64,000 nt of DNA from Ideonella alba. Lineage in GTDB: Bacteria > Pseudomonadota > Gammaproteobacteria > Burkholderiales > Burkholderiaceae_C. Within the stretch, counting starts at the first letter, position 1, and each line of letters begins with the position of its first letter. Below, piece after piece: positions 9,110-17,584 of the stretch. The translations under genes and the position numbers were made by a program. The notes below the pieces were generated by a model, which saw only the letters and a program-made list of their open reading frames with translations, was not told the DNA's origin and made no database searches. Location of the stretch: positions 248,001-312,000 of the forward strand of contig NZ_JAGQDF010000005.1 in the NCBI RefSeq assembly GCF_018069875.1, read 5' to 3'.

Positions 9110-12100
9110 ATGTCGAAGATCGTGCGACTGCTGCTGCATGGGCTGCTGGCCTGCCTGCTCCTGGCGGGCGCAAAGGTCAGCGCAGCCACGTTCACCGCCA
9201 GCAGCGTGACCTACAGCTGGGACACGGTGTCCACCAGCGCCGGCGTCATCGGCGACGACGTGTCTTCCGGGGCGATCAGCCTGCCCTTCAGTGTCACGGT
9301 GGGCGGGGTGACGGTGTCGACCGTCTACATCTCGTCCAACGGTCTGGTGGCCTTCAGCGGCGCCAACACCGCTTACAACAATACCGCGCTGCCCACCGGC
9401 ACCGCGCCGCTGCTGCTGCCCTACTGGGACGACCTGCGCACCGACGTCAGTGGCGCCTCGGTGGTGTACGGCACGCTCGGTTCGGCGCCCAACCGCCGTT
9501 TCGTGATCAGCTGGAACAGCGTCGCGCTGTTCAGCAACACCGCGGTCCGGCTGAGTTTCCAGGCCGTGCTGTACGAGTACGGCGACGTCGAGTTCCGCTA
9601 CCAGAGCATGGGCGATACCGGCTCCAGCGCGACGATCGGCCTGCAGCTCAGCGGCAGCGACTACACCCAGTGGAGCCTGAACACGCCGGCCAAGGCGTCC
9701 TCGTCCACCGCGATCCGCTTCAGCGCGGCCGAGGGGACATCGCCGGGCGGCGTCAGCGGCCATGTCTGGTGGGGGCGCGCCGGCTCGATCGGCCTGGCCG
9801 ATGGCGCGGGTATCAGCACCTGGACCAACCACGCCAGCTACAGCCGCAACCTCACGGGCAGCACGACGGCGCCGGTGTTTCGCAACACCAACGCGCGCAA
9901 CATCAACTTCAACCCGACGGTGGAGTTCACCAGCACCACCGCCACCGCGGCCGGGGCGCAGTACTTCACCGGGCCCAGTTTCCTGGGCACATCCACCTGG
10001 ACGCGCGCGCACTACGTGGCCGTGGGCTACCCGGTGTCGAGCACCCAGAACAACTGGCTGTTCTACGAGGACACCGTCACGCCGTCGGGCTACGTCGATG
10101 GCCGTCTGTCGGTGCATTTCCCGTGGAACCCGCACATCTACTGGGATGCGGGCAACTGCTGCACCACCAACCGGGAGTTCTACACGCCACCGAATCTGGT
10201 GAACGGGCCATCGATCTACCTGTTCTCGGTGGACACCACGACCACCGGTGCGCCCGGTGCCGGCAAGCAGGGCATCCGGCAGAACGGTGCCGCGGCCGTC
10301 GTCGCGGGCGACGGCACCGCCAACGCCCAGATCAGTTTCACTGGCAACAATGGCAACTTCCGCGTGGGGTGGCCGGGCTGGGACGGCAACTTCCAGGGCT
10401 ACCTGGCCGAGGGCATGATGTTCCTTGGCAACACGATGACGCCGGCGCTGGCGGTGCAGCTGGAAAGCTACCTGGCGGTGAAGTACGGCATCACCCTGGG
10501 CAGCAATGGCGCCAGTGCCAACGCCTACGTCCACAGTGGCGGCAGCACGATCTGGGCGGCGGGCACCGGCCTGCACTACAACGTGGTGGGTGTCGGGCGT
10601 GACGATCTGTCCAAGCTGGACCAGCGGATCTCGCGCTCGGTCAACAGCGGCGACCAGATCACCATCACCACCTCGGCCACGGTGCCGTCCACCGCCTCGA
10701 CGATCGCCCCGACCACCGGTACCGCCTTCTCGGCCGACCGCTCCTTCGTGCTGGCGGGCGACAACAACGGCACGGTGGAAAGCACGGTGTCGATCAGCAG
10801 CGGCACGCTGGCCGGTCGCGCGCGCAGCGGCCGCCTGTGGCGCGTGCAGACCACCGGCACCGTGCCGACGCAGCTGACGGTGTGCATCCCCGACACGCTG
10901 ATCCCCGCCAGCTTCCTGACCGGCACGCTGAGCGATCTGCAGCTCAATGCCGCCAGCGACGCCAACCTCAGCACCAACGTGGCTTCGGTGGTGATGGCGG
11001 CGGCCAACTGCCCGGGCACGGGGGTGGGCGTCAGCACCTCGGTGTCCGGCCGCGCGGCCACCTTGTCGGCCGCGCAGCTCAGTGCGCTGGGCGGCACCGG
11101 CTACTTCAGCGTCACCCGCCGGCAGCTTGACCACATCGAGGTGACCACCGACGCCACCAGCAGCGTCACCTGCCAGCCCACGACCTACACGATCCGCGCC
11201 TGTGCCGACGCGGCCTGCAGCGGCTACTACGTCGGCGGTCTCAGCGGCAACCTGGCGATCACCGGCACCGGGGTCACCGTGACCTACCCCAGCGGCGCGG
11301 CCTGGAGCATTGCCGCCGGCTCGTCGACCACCACCATCCAGGCCCAGGTGACCTCCACCACCACCGCCACGGTCGGCCTGACCGGCCTGTCGGTCACGCC
11401 GGGCAACGCCAAGCCGGTGTTCTGCGGGCTGGGTGTGGCTGCCTCGTCCACCAACAGCTGCAGCTTCACGCCGGCCAGCAGCGGCTTCCTGTTCGACGTG
11501 CCGTCGCACCGCTCGGGCGAGAGCCAGACGGTGTCGATCACCGCGGTCAAGAACACCGGCGGCAGCTGCGGCGCGGCGTTCAGCGGCACCAAGAGCGTGA
11601 CGCTCAAGTGCAGCTACCTCAACCCCACGACCGGCACCCTGCCGGCGCTGGTCAACGGCACGGCCACCAACGCCGCCGGCAACGCCAGCGCCGCCTGCGA
11701 TGCCGCCGGCAAGGCCTTCAGCCTGAGCTTCAACACCAGCGGCGTGGCCAGCATCAGCGTGCAGTACCGCGATGCCGGCCAGGTGGCGCTGAGCGCCAGC
11801 TACACCGGCAGCGGTGCCGACGCCGGGCTGAATCTCACTGGCAGCGACAGCTTCGTCGCCGCCCCGTATGGCTACACCTTCAGCGGCCTGCCATCGACGG
11901 TGAAGGCAGGTGATCCGTTTGCGTTGACGGTCACCGCCGTCAACAGCCTGGGCAGCGCCACGCCCAACTACGGTCTGGAGACCACGCCCTTGAAGCCCGC
12001 GCTCAGCTTCTACCGCGCCAAACCCGGTGGCAGTGGCGCGGTGGATGGCAGCTTCACCGTGGGCAGCGCCGGCAGTGTCAGTGCCGCCAGCGTCACCTTC

Positions 12101-13285
12101 AGCGGCAATGCCTGGAGCGAGGTGGGGCGGCTCGAGGCCACGGCCCGCCTGGCCAGCGGCAACTACCTGGGCAGCGGCATCTCGGTGGCCGGCACCACCG
12201 GCGCCTGGACCTACTGCGCCCATGAGCGCAGCACCTGCACGCTGCCCAGCGGCATCGTCGCCACCGTGCGCTACATCTCGCGCGGCAAGATGCTGCACCT
12301 GCATGGCATCAGCGGCAGCCTGAGTTGTGACAACACCACCTTCGGACAGGACCCCGACTATGGCTTCGAGAAGGACTGCTACTACGCCGTGCAGTCCGGC
12401 AGCCAGACCACCGACCCGGGCAGCATTGCGGTCATTCCCCACCACCTGGACCTGCAGACCAGCGCCGCCTGCGGCAGCTTCAGCTATGCCGGCCAGCCCT
12501 TCGGGGTCACGGTGACCGCGCGCAACGCGGTCAACGGGGTCACCCTCAACTACGACGGCAGCGCGGCCACCAGCCCCAACCAGGCGCAGGCGATCAGCTT
12601 TGTCGACGCCAGCGGCAACAGCACCGGCAGCCTGGCGGGCAGCCTGGCGGCCAGCGCCTTCACCGCCGGGGTGGGCAGCGGGACCGCGCCGGTCTTCAGC
12701 TTCACCAGCAAGCTCACGCCCGAGCAGACGATCACGGTGCGCGGCGTCGATGCCAACGCCGTCAGCTCGCAGGGCTACACCGAGGGCTCGATGATGCTGC
12801 GCAGTGGCCGCCTGGTGGTGTCGAATGCCTTCGGCACCGACAAGTCCAGCCTGCAGCTGCCGCTGCAGGTGCAGGCCTGGAGCGGCATGAGCTGGGTGCT
12901 CAACAGCGACGACAGCTGCACCAGCATCCCCACCAGCGCGGTGGTGCGTCCGCGTGTCGTCAACCACAACGGCAGCGCGGCCAGCTGGACCAGCGCGGTC
13001 AGCGCGGTCAGCCTGAGCGCCGGGCAGGGCGCGATCACGCTGGCGCCGCCCAGCCCGTCAGGCACCGGCACCGTCGACGTGGCGGTCCACCTGGGCAGCG
13101 GCACGGCGGCCGATCAGAGTTGCCTGGCCAGCCACAGCAGCGCCGCCGGCGCCGGCCTGCCCTGGTTGCGCTCGCGCAATGGCTCGTGTGCCGCCACCTG
13201 GGACCGCGACCCGTCGGCGCGCGCCACCTTCGGCGTGTACGCGCCCGAGTCGCGCAAGCTGATGCAGATCCGGGAGCTGTTCTGA
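9110..13285 (+). CDS. mshQ: Large secreted MSHA-locus protein MshQ (DUF6701-type)
   Basis: This 1391-residue protein begins with a signal peptide (LLLHGLLACLLLAGAKVSA|A). The first ~200 residues are a beta-rich domain. Residues ~215-480 look like a LamG/concanavalin-type sandwich (VWWGRAGSIGLADGAGISTW ... LESYLAVKYGITLG). The C-terminal ~550 residues match the layout of the DUF6701 domain of MshQ, with paired cysteines and a final PSARATFGVYAPE segment. No membrane helix or pilin signal is visible, so it should be exported as an extracytoplasmic protein, perhaps a pilus-associated adhesin; this role is inferred. In Vibrio mshQ is at the end of the locus, whereas here it lies between the pilins and mshC. 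Its stop overlaps mshC (TGATG). Confidence 0.85.
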   Translation: MSKIVRLLLHGLLACLLLAGAKVSAATFTASSVTYSWDTVSTSAGVIGDDVSSGAISLPFSVTVGGVTVSTVYISSNGLVAFSGANTAYNNTALPTGTAPLLLPYWDDLRTDVSGASVVYGTLGSAPNRRFVISWNSVALFSNTAVRLSFQAVLYEYGDVEFRYQSMGDTGSSATIGLQLSGSDYTQWSLNTPAKASSSTAIRFSAAEGTSPGGVSGHVWWGRAGSIGLADGAGISTWTNHASYSRNLTGSTTAPVFRNTNARNINFNPTVEFTSTTATAAGAQYFTGPSFLGTSTWTRAHYVAVGYPVSSTQNNWLFYEDTVTPSGYVDGRLSVHFPWNPHIYWDAGNCCTTNREFYTPPNLVNGPSIYLFSVDTTTTGAPGAGKQGIRQNGAAAVVAGDGTANAQISFTGNNGNFRVGWPGWDGNFQGYLAEGMMFLGNTMTPALAVQLESYLAVKYGITLGSNGASANAYVHSGGSTIWAAGTGLHYNVVGVGRDDLSKLDQRISRSVNSGDQITITTSATVPSTASTIAPTTGTAFSADRSFVLAGDNNGTVESTVSISSGTLAGRARSGRLWRVQTTGTVPTQLTVCIPDTLIPASFLTGTLSDLQLNAASDANLSTNVASVVMAAANCPGTGVGVSTSVSGRAATLSAAQLSALGGTGYFSVTRRQLDHIEVTTDATSSVTCQPTTYTIRACADAACSGYYVGGLSGNLAITGTGVTVTYPSGAAWSIAAGSSTTTIQAQVTSTTTATVGLTGLSVTPGNAKPVFCGLGVAASSTNSCSFTPASSGFLFDVPSHRSGESQTVSITAVKNTGGSCGAAFSGTKSVTLKCSYLNPTTGTLPALVNGTATNAAGNASAACDAAGKAFSLSFNTSGVASISVQYRDAGQVALSASYTGSGADAGLNLTGSDSFVAAPYGYTFSGLPSTVKAGDPFALTVTAVNSLGSATPNYGLETTPLKPALSFYRAKPGGSGAVDGSFTVGSAGSVSAASVTFSGNAWSEVGRLEATARLASGNYLGSGISVAGTTGAWTYCAHERSTCTLPSGIVATVRYISRGKMLHLHGISGSLSCDNTTFGQDPDYGFEKDCYYAVQSGSQTTDPGSIAVIPHHLDLQTSAACGSFSYAGQPFGVTVTARNAVNGVTLNYDGSAATSPNQAQAISFVDASGNSTGSLAGSLAASAFTAGVGSGTAPVFSFTSKLTPEQTITVRGVDANAVSSQGYTEGSMMLRSGRLVVSNAFGTDKSSLQLPLQVQAWSGMSWVLNSDDSCTSIPTSAVVRPRVVNHNGSAASWTSAVSAVSLSAGQGAITLAPPSPSGTGTVDVAVHLGSGTAADQSCLASHSSAAGAGLPWLRSRNGSCAATWDRDPSARATFGVYAPESRKLMQIRELF

Positions 13286-13749
13286 TGCGCCGCGCTCGGG
13301 GGTTCACGCTGGTGGAGCTGATCGTCGTGCTGGTGCTGGTCGGCGTGCTGGCGGCGGTGGCCGTGCCCAGCTTCCAGGGCCTGACCGGCGCGCGCACCGA
13401 GGCCTACCGCGACAGCCTGGTGGCCGGATTGCGGCTGGCCCAGTCGACCGCGATCAGCCACCGCCGGCTGGTCTGCGTGGACCTGAGCGGCGGGACCATG
13501 ACGGTTCGCATTGCGGTGGCCAAGTCGGACACCAGCTGCAGCGCGACGATCGGCGCGCCTGATGGCTCCAGCAACTGGGCCGTGCCGCCCGCCGGCGTGA
13601 CGCTGTCGGCCTCGCCGTCGACCACGCTGTACATCCAGGCCTGGGGCGGCGTGTCGGCCACCGCCGGCGGTGCCAGCACCACCTTCACGCTGACGCCCTC
13701 CGGGTCGTCGGCCATCACCATGCGGGGCGTCAATGGTGTCGTCGAGTAA
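13285..13749 (+). CDS. mshC: MSHA minor pilin MshC (GspH-like)
   Basis: This 154-residue prepilin has the leader MRRARG and then FTLVELIVVLVLVGVLAAVA. The globular part (RLAQSTAISHRRLVCVDLSG ... FTLTPSGSS) follows the GspH/FimT fold of minor pilins that form the tip-initiation complex. The start overlaps the mshQ stop by 1 nt. Its own end overlaps mshD by 17 nt, so translation of mshC and mshD is likely coupled. Confidence 0.88.
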   Translation: MRRARGFTLVELIVVLVLVGVLAAVAVPSFQGLTGARTEAYRDSLVAGLRLAQSTAISHRRLVCVDLSGGTMTVRIAVAKSDTSCSATIGAPDGSSNWAVPPAGVTLSASPSTTLYIQAWGGVSATAGGASTTFTLTPSGSSAITMRGVNGVVE

Positions 13750-14191
13750 GCGCCAGCGCGGCCTGACGCTGGTCGAGCTGGTCATCGCGATCGTCGTGCT
13801 CGGGCTGGGCGTGGCCGGGCTGATGCTGGCCTTCTCCACCGTGGGCCGCGGCTCGGCCGATCCGCTGGTGCAGCGCCAGATGGAGGTGATCGCGGTGGAG
13901 ATGCTCGAGGAGATCGCCCTCAAGCCCTATGCCGCGACGGCCAACACCGCCCCGGCGGCCTGCGCCCGCAACACCTACAACGATGTGGCCGACTACAACG
14001 GCTATGCCAGCAATGGCGCGATCTGCAGCATCGATGGCACGCCGATCACCGCGCTCAGCGGCTACTCGGTCGCCGTCAGCGTGCTGCCCACCACGCTCGC
14101 CGGGGCGACCGCGCTGAAGATCACGGTCACGGTCAGCCGCTCGGGCCAGTCGCTGAGCCTGGTGGGCTGGCGCACGGATTACGCCTCATGA
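13733..14191 (+). CDS. mshD: MSHA minor pilin MshD (PilV/GspI-like)
   Basis: This 152-residue prepilin has a 10-residue leader (MVSSSKRQRG) and the motif LTLVELVIAIVVLGLGVAGL. Residue +1 is Leu instead of the usual Phe, which prepilin peptidases tolerate. The mature part carries QRQMEVIAVEMLEEIALKPY, the segment typical of PilV/GspI minor pilins, followed by a Cys-containing loop. It overlaps mshC at its start and mshO at its end (ATGA). Confidence 0.87.
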   Translation: MVSSSKRQRGLTLVELVIAIVVLGLGVAGLMLAFSTVGRGSADPLVQRQMEVIAVEMLEEIALKPYAATANTAPAACARNTYNDVADYNGYASNGAICSIDGTPITALSGYSVAVSVLPTTLAGATALKITVTVSRSGQSLSLVGWRTDYAS

Positions 14192-15075
14192 GCCGCTCCC
14201 GAGAGACCCGCGCACGCGGCTTCACGCTGGTGGAGCTGGTGCTGGTGATCGCCATCGGCGGCGTGCTGGCGGCGGCGCTGGTGATCTTCCTGCGACCTGC
14301 GGTGGACAACTACGTGGCCAGCCGCCAGCGCGGCGAGCTGCTGCACCGCGCCGACGGCGCGCTGACGACGATCGTGCGCGACGTGCGCCGGGCGTTGCCC
14401 AACTCGATCCGCATGGTCGGCAACCAGTGCTTCGAGCTGGTGCCCACCAAGGCGGGCGGCCGCTACCGTGCCGGGCCCGACACCGTCAACGACTCGGCGC
14501 CGGGCTGCACGCCGGGCGCCAGTTGCGCGGCCTGGGTGGATACCAGCGCCGCCACCACGGTGTTCGATGTACTGGGCTGGGGCTCGTCGGTGGCCGCGGT
14601 CGGTGATTACGTGGTGATCAACAACCAGAATGGCAACGATGTCTACGACGGCCTGAACCGGTCGCTGATCACGGGCCTCAGCACGCCGTCGGCCAGCCAG
14701 GGCAAGCAGCGCATCACGATGGCGGCGCAGCAGGTGTCGCCGGGCTACGACGGCGGCCGCTTCTTCATCGTGCCGGCCAGCCGGCAGGCGGTGTTCTTCA
14801 GCTGCACCGGCGCCGACGGCACCCTCGACGCCGCGGGCGACGGCAAGGGCACGCTGCTGCTCAACGAGGCCTATGGATTCAACGCGGCGTACCCCAGCAG
14901 TTGCCCGAGCAGCGGGACGGTGCTGGCGTCCAAGGTGAAGAGCTGCAACTTTGTCTACGACCCCAACCAGGGCGCCACCCAGCAGAGCGGCTTTGTCTGG
15001 ATGGAGATCGAGATCGCCCGCGCCGGCGAGACCGCCCACCTGAGCATGGGCGCCCACGTGTCGAACATCCCATGA
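14188..15075 (+). CDS. mshO: MSHA minor pilin MshO (PilW/GspJ-like)
   Basis: This 295-residue protein has an 11-residue leader (MSRSRETRARG) and FTLVELVLVIAIGGVLAAALV. The size and the segment DGALTTIVRDVRRALPNSIR match GspJ/PilW-type minor pilins, the largest of the tip complex. Several cysteines in the mature part (QCFEL, GCTPGASCA, SCNFVYD) suggest disulphides. It overlaps both neighbours by 4 nt. Confidence 0.87.
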   Translation: MSRSRETRARGFTLVELVLVIAIGGVLAAALVIFLRPAVDNYVASRQRGELLHRADGALTTIVRDVRRALPNSIRMVGNQCFELVPTKAGGRYRAGPDTVNDSAPGCTPGASCAAWVDTSAATTVFDVLGWGSSVAAVGDYVVINNQNGNDVYDGLNRSLITGLSTPSASQGKQRITMAAQQVSPGYDGGRFFIVPASRQAVFFSCTGADGTLDAAGDGKGTLLLNEAYGFNAAYPSSCPSSGTVLASKVKSCNFVYDPNQGATQQSGFVWMEIEIARAGETAHLSMGAHVSNIP

Positions 15076-15551
15076 GCACGAACGCCCGAACATGCCGTGA
15101 CCGCCGCAGTCGCCGTCGCCCGCGCGGCTTCGGCGCGATCGCCGCGCTCGTGGTGCTGGTGCTGATGGCGGCGCTGGCGGCGGCGGTGGTGCGCATCGGC
15201 GTGTCCCAGCAGGGCAGCCTGGCGCAGGGCCTGTCGGCCAGCCGGGCGACGGCCGCCGCAGCCGCCGGCCTGGAGTGGGGCGCCTGGCAGGTGCTCAAGG
15301 GCAGCTGGGGCAGCTGCAACGCCGCCAGCCAGACGCTGGACCTGAGCGCCGACACCGGCCTGTGGGTCACCGTGGCCTGCCAGGCCACCGCCTACAACGA
15401 GGGCGAGAGCGCGCCCGGCACCGCGCGCACGGTGACCAGCTACACCTTGACCGCCACGGCCTGCAATTCCTCGGCCGGCTGCCCCGACAACGCCCGGGTG
15501 GTGGAGCTGGGCTATGTCGAGCGGTCCACGCAGTCGGTGATCGTCAACTGA
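15072..15551 (+). CDS. mshP: MSHA minor pilin-like protein MshP
   Basis: This 159-residue protein has a long basic N-terminus (19 residues) ending RPRG, then FGAIAALVVLVLMAALAAAVV. The conserved Glu at +5 is missing, as is usual for PilX/GspK/MshP proteins that cap the minor pilin complex. The mature part contains SRATAAAAAGLEWGAW, a segment seen in MshP/PilX. It is the last gene of the pilus locus. Its stop is 8 nt inside the convergent EgtB-like gene on the other strand, with no obvious terminator between them. Confidence 0.85.
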   Translation: MSTNARTCRDRRSRRRPRGFGAIAALVVLVLMAALAAAVVRIGVSQQGSLAQGLSASRATAAAAAGLEWGAWQVLKGSWGSCNAASQTLDLSADTGLWVTVACQATAYNEGESAPGTARTVTSYTLTATACNSSAGCPDNARVVELGYVERSTQSVIVN

Positions 15552-16761
15552 GGGCGCTGCGGAATCCGCAGAAGCCGCTGCCGTCCTGCGGCGCCGCCGG
15601 TAGGCGCCGCCAGGGCCGGTGCAGCCGGGGCGGTTCGGCGAAGCTGGCACCGCACAGCAGCGCGTCGCCCACGCGTCCCGCGCGCGCATGGGCGCTGCTG
15701 GCGGCCCAGTCGGCCACCGGCTGGTCGCCGGGCAGCGTATCGGCCGTCCATTCGAGCACCTGTCCCCAGGACAGCAGGCCGGCGCGCGCCGCCGCCTCCC
15801 ATTCGTCGGCGGTTGGCAGGCGGCGTCCCGCCCAGCGGCACCAGGCCTGGGCCTCATGGCGGCTCAGGTGCATCGCCGGCGCGGCCGGATCCAGCGGCAG
15901 CCAGCGGCCGAAGCGGGCCAGGCGCCAGCCGCCATCGTCCTCGTTGCGGCCCAGGTGGCGCGGGCGGCCGGCACTGTGGCGCTGTCGCCAGGCCCAGCCC
16001 TCCGGGCTCCACCACTGCGGGTCGTCGTAGCCGCCGACCTCGATGAAGGGCAGGTAGCGGGCCCAGCTGACCGGCTGGGGGTCGATCGTGCAGGCCGGCA
16101 GCGTCAGCTCGCGCGCGGCGTACTCGTCCGGGGCCAGCCAGGCGCCGTCGGGGGCGCCCAGCCGGTAGGTGCCGGCGGGCAGGGTGCGCGGTGTGTCGTC
16201 GCTGCGCAGCGTGGGCATCTCGGGCAGCGCGCTGTCGGGCCAGGCCCCCAGCGCCTGGGCCAGGCCCAGCCAGGTGGCGCGTTCATGGTCCTCGTGCCAC
16301 AGCAGCAGGCGCCAGGGCGCCAGCGCCGCAGAGGGTGACCCGCGGGACTCGGTGGCCAGCAGCGCCAGGCTGCGCTGGCGGCACTGCTGCGACGCCGCCA
16401 GCGCGCGTGCCAGCGTGGGCACCTCGGCATGCCAGCGGCCGGCGTGGCTGACCCGGCGCGGGTCCAGCGCGGCATCTTCGCGGGCCGTGGCCGCGCGGCC
16501 GCGCGGCGCGCCGGCGCTGGCGGCCAGGCCCTGGCGGCGCTGCGGGTTGCGCCCCACCCACCAGTCCTCCAGCCAGGCCCCGTGCGCGATCTGCCAGCGG
16601 GGCGGTGTCAGCTCGGGCAGGTAGCGCAACTCCATCGCCTCGCCCAGCAGGGCACGCAGCGGTGCGACCAGCGGCAGCCAGTGGCCGCGGGCCTCGGTCA
16701 GCGCAGCCGCCAGCGCGCGGCCATCGCCGGTGGCGGTCAGCAGGGGGTCGTCCAGGCTCAT
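15544..16761 (-). CDS. SUMF1/EgtB/PvdO-family non-haem iron enzyme (EgtB/SenA-like)
   Basis: This 405-residue protein has two domains. An N-terminal DinB-like region (about 1-170) contains PPRWQIAHGAWLEDWW and VSHAGRW. A C-terminal formylglycine-generating-enzyme-like region includes RLPTADEWEAAARA, VLEWTAD and a final GFRSAL. That is the layout of sulfoxide synthase EgtB (ergothioneine) and of selenoneine synthase SenA. In EgtB the iron ligands are one His in the GHxxW segment plus an HxxxH pair. Here the first is kept (AHGAW), but the second reads WHEDHE, an HxxH spacing. The substrate is therefore unknown. It lies 32 nt downstream of the GntR gene on the same strand, so the two may be co-transcribed. 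Confidence 0.75.
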   Translation of the reverse strand: MSLDDPLLTATGDGRALAAALTEARGHWLPLVAPLRALLGEAMELRYLPELTPPRWQIAHGAWLEDWWVGRNPQRRQGLAASAGAPRGRAATAREDAALDPRRVSHAGRWHAEVPTLARALAASQQCRQRSLALLATESRGSPSAALAPWRLLLWHEDHERATWLGLAQALGAWPDSALPEMPTLRSDDTPRTLPAGTYRLGAPDGAWLAPDEYAARELTLPACTIDPQPVSWARYLPFIEVGGYDDPQWWSPEGWAWRQRHSAGRPRHLGRNEDDGGWRLARFGRWLPLDPAAPAMHLSRHEAQAWCRWAGRRLPTADEWEAAARAGLLSWGQVLEWTADTLPGDQPVADWAASSAHARAGRVGDALLCGASFAEPPRLHRPWRRLPAAPQDGSGFCGFRSALS

Positions 16762-16793
16762 CGGGCGCGGATTATCGGCGCCCCGCGCCGGGC

Positions 16794-17507
16794 TCAGACG
16801 GTGGCGGCGGCCAGCCCGTTGTCGAAATGGGCGCGCATCAGCCGTGCGGCCTCGGTGCCGTTGCGGGCCTCCAGCGCGGCCATCACCGCGCGGTGCTCGG
16901 CCAGCGACTCGGCCAGGCGGCCGCTCTTGAACAGCGAGTGGTGGCGGTTGAGCTTCATCACCTTGCGCAGGTCGCCCACGATCTGCTGGCGCCAGCGGTT
17001 GCCGGCGATCTGCAGCAGGCGGTGGTGGAACAGTTCGTTGGTGTCGAAGAAGGCGTCGCGCTGGCTGACCTGCGACTCCAGCGCCTCGTGCAGCGCGCGC
17101 AGCTCGGCAATGTGCGCCTCGGTGGCGTGCTCGGCCACCTCGGCAGCGGCATCGCTTTCCAACAGGCCCAGCAGGCGGTAGACCTGGCGCACGTCGTCGG
17201 TGGACATCTCGGTGACGTAGGCGCCGCGGCGCACCTTCATCGTCACCAGGCCCTCGACCGCCAGCACCTTCAGCGCCTCGCGCAGCGGCGTGCGGCTGAT
17301 GCCGTAGTCGGCGGCCAGCTTCTGCTCGTCGATCCAGCTGCCGGGCTCCAGCTGGCGCGCGAAGATCTGCTCGCGCAGCTTCTCGGCGACCTGCTGGTAC
17401 AGGGCGCGCGGGGCGAACAGGGTGTCGGCGTCGGTGGGCACGGCGGTGGTGGGCTGGGACGGGTGCGTCAGGAAGCGTTCAAGTTTGTATTCATAATTAT
17501 GCATCAT
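16794..17507 (-). CDS. GntR-family (FCD) transcriptional regulator
   Basis: This 237-residue regulator has a winged-helix domain at about residues 32-100 (QVAEKLREQIFARQLEPGSWIDEQKLA, SRTPLREALKVL, VRRGAYVTEM) and a C-terminal all-helical FCD domain. The metal-binding Asp/His pattern of FCD proteins is visible in FFDTNELFHHRLLQIAGN and HRAVMAALEAR. Such proteins are usually repressors released by a small organic acid or acyl-CoA. It is transcribed away from the methylmalonyl-CoA mutase operon, and the shared region holds a CATCAT-GT-ATGATG palindrome on its own start codon. Control of the propionate operon is the simplest reading. Two consecutive ATG codons exist at the start; either could be used. 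Confidence 0.9.
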   Translation of the reverse strand: MMHNYEYKLERFLTHPSQPTTAVPTDADTLFAPRALYQQVAEKLREQIFARQLEPGSWIDEQKLAADYGISRTPLREALKVLAVEGLVTMKVRRGAYVTEMSTDDVRQVYRLLGLLESDAAAEVAEHATEAHIAELRALHEALESQVSQRDAFFDTNELFHHRLLQIAGNRWRQQIVGDLRKVMKLNRHHSLFKSGRLAESLAEHRAVMAALEARNGTEAARLMRAHFDNGLAAATV

Positions 17508-17515
17508 GTATGATG
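17485..17515 (+). promoter_or_regulatory. Predicted promoter and operator of the propionate operon
   Basis: This is an AT-rich island in GC-rich DNA. Reading rightward, TTGTAT (17485-17490), 18 nt and TATGAT (17509-17514) form a plausible sigma-70 promoter about 65 nt before the mutase start. The inverted repeat CATCAT-GT-ATGATG (17502-17515) covers this -10 box and the start codon of the divergent GntR gene. A bound regulator would therefore block both its own gene and the operon promoter. Confidence 0.5.
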
Positions 17516-17584
17516 TGAAGCAAGCGGGGTCCGGGTGGGGGTCATCCCTCGGGCCGCGCCGTGTCTGAGCCCTGGAGCCCTGTG

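Noticed and set aside
8918-12967. A 1349-codon open frame on the minus strand opposite mshQ
   Set aside because: Its His/Gln/Arg/Gly-rich translation is the usual shadow of GC-rich coding DNA; the plus-strand gene has a signal peptide, recognisable domains and operon context.
17508-17584. Cobalamin riboswitch before methylmalonyl-CoA mutase
   Set aside because: The space between promoter and start is too short, and no B12-box-like sequence was seen.
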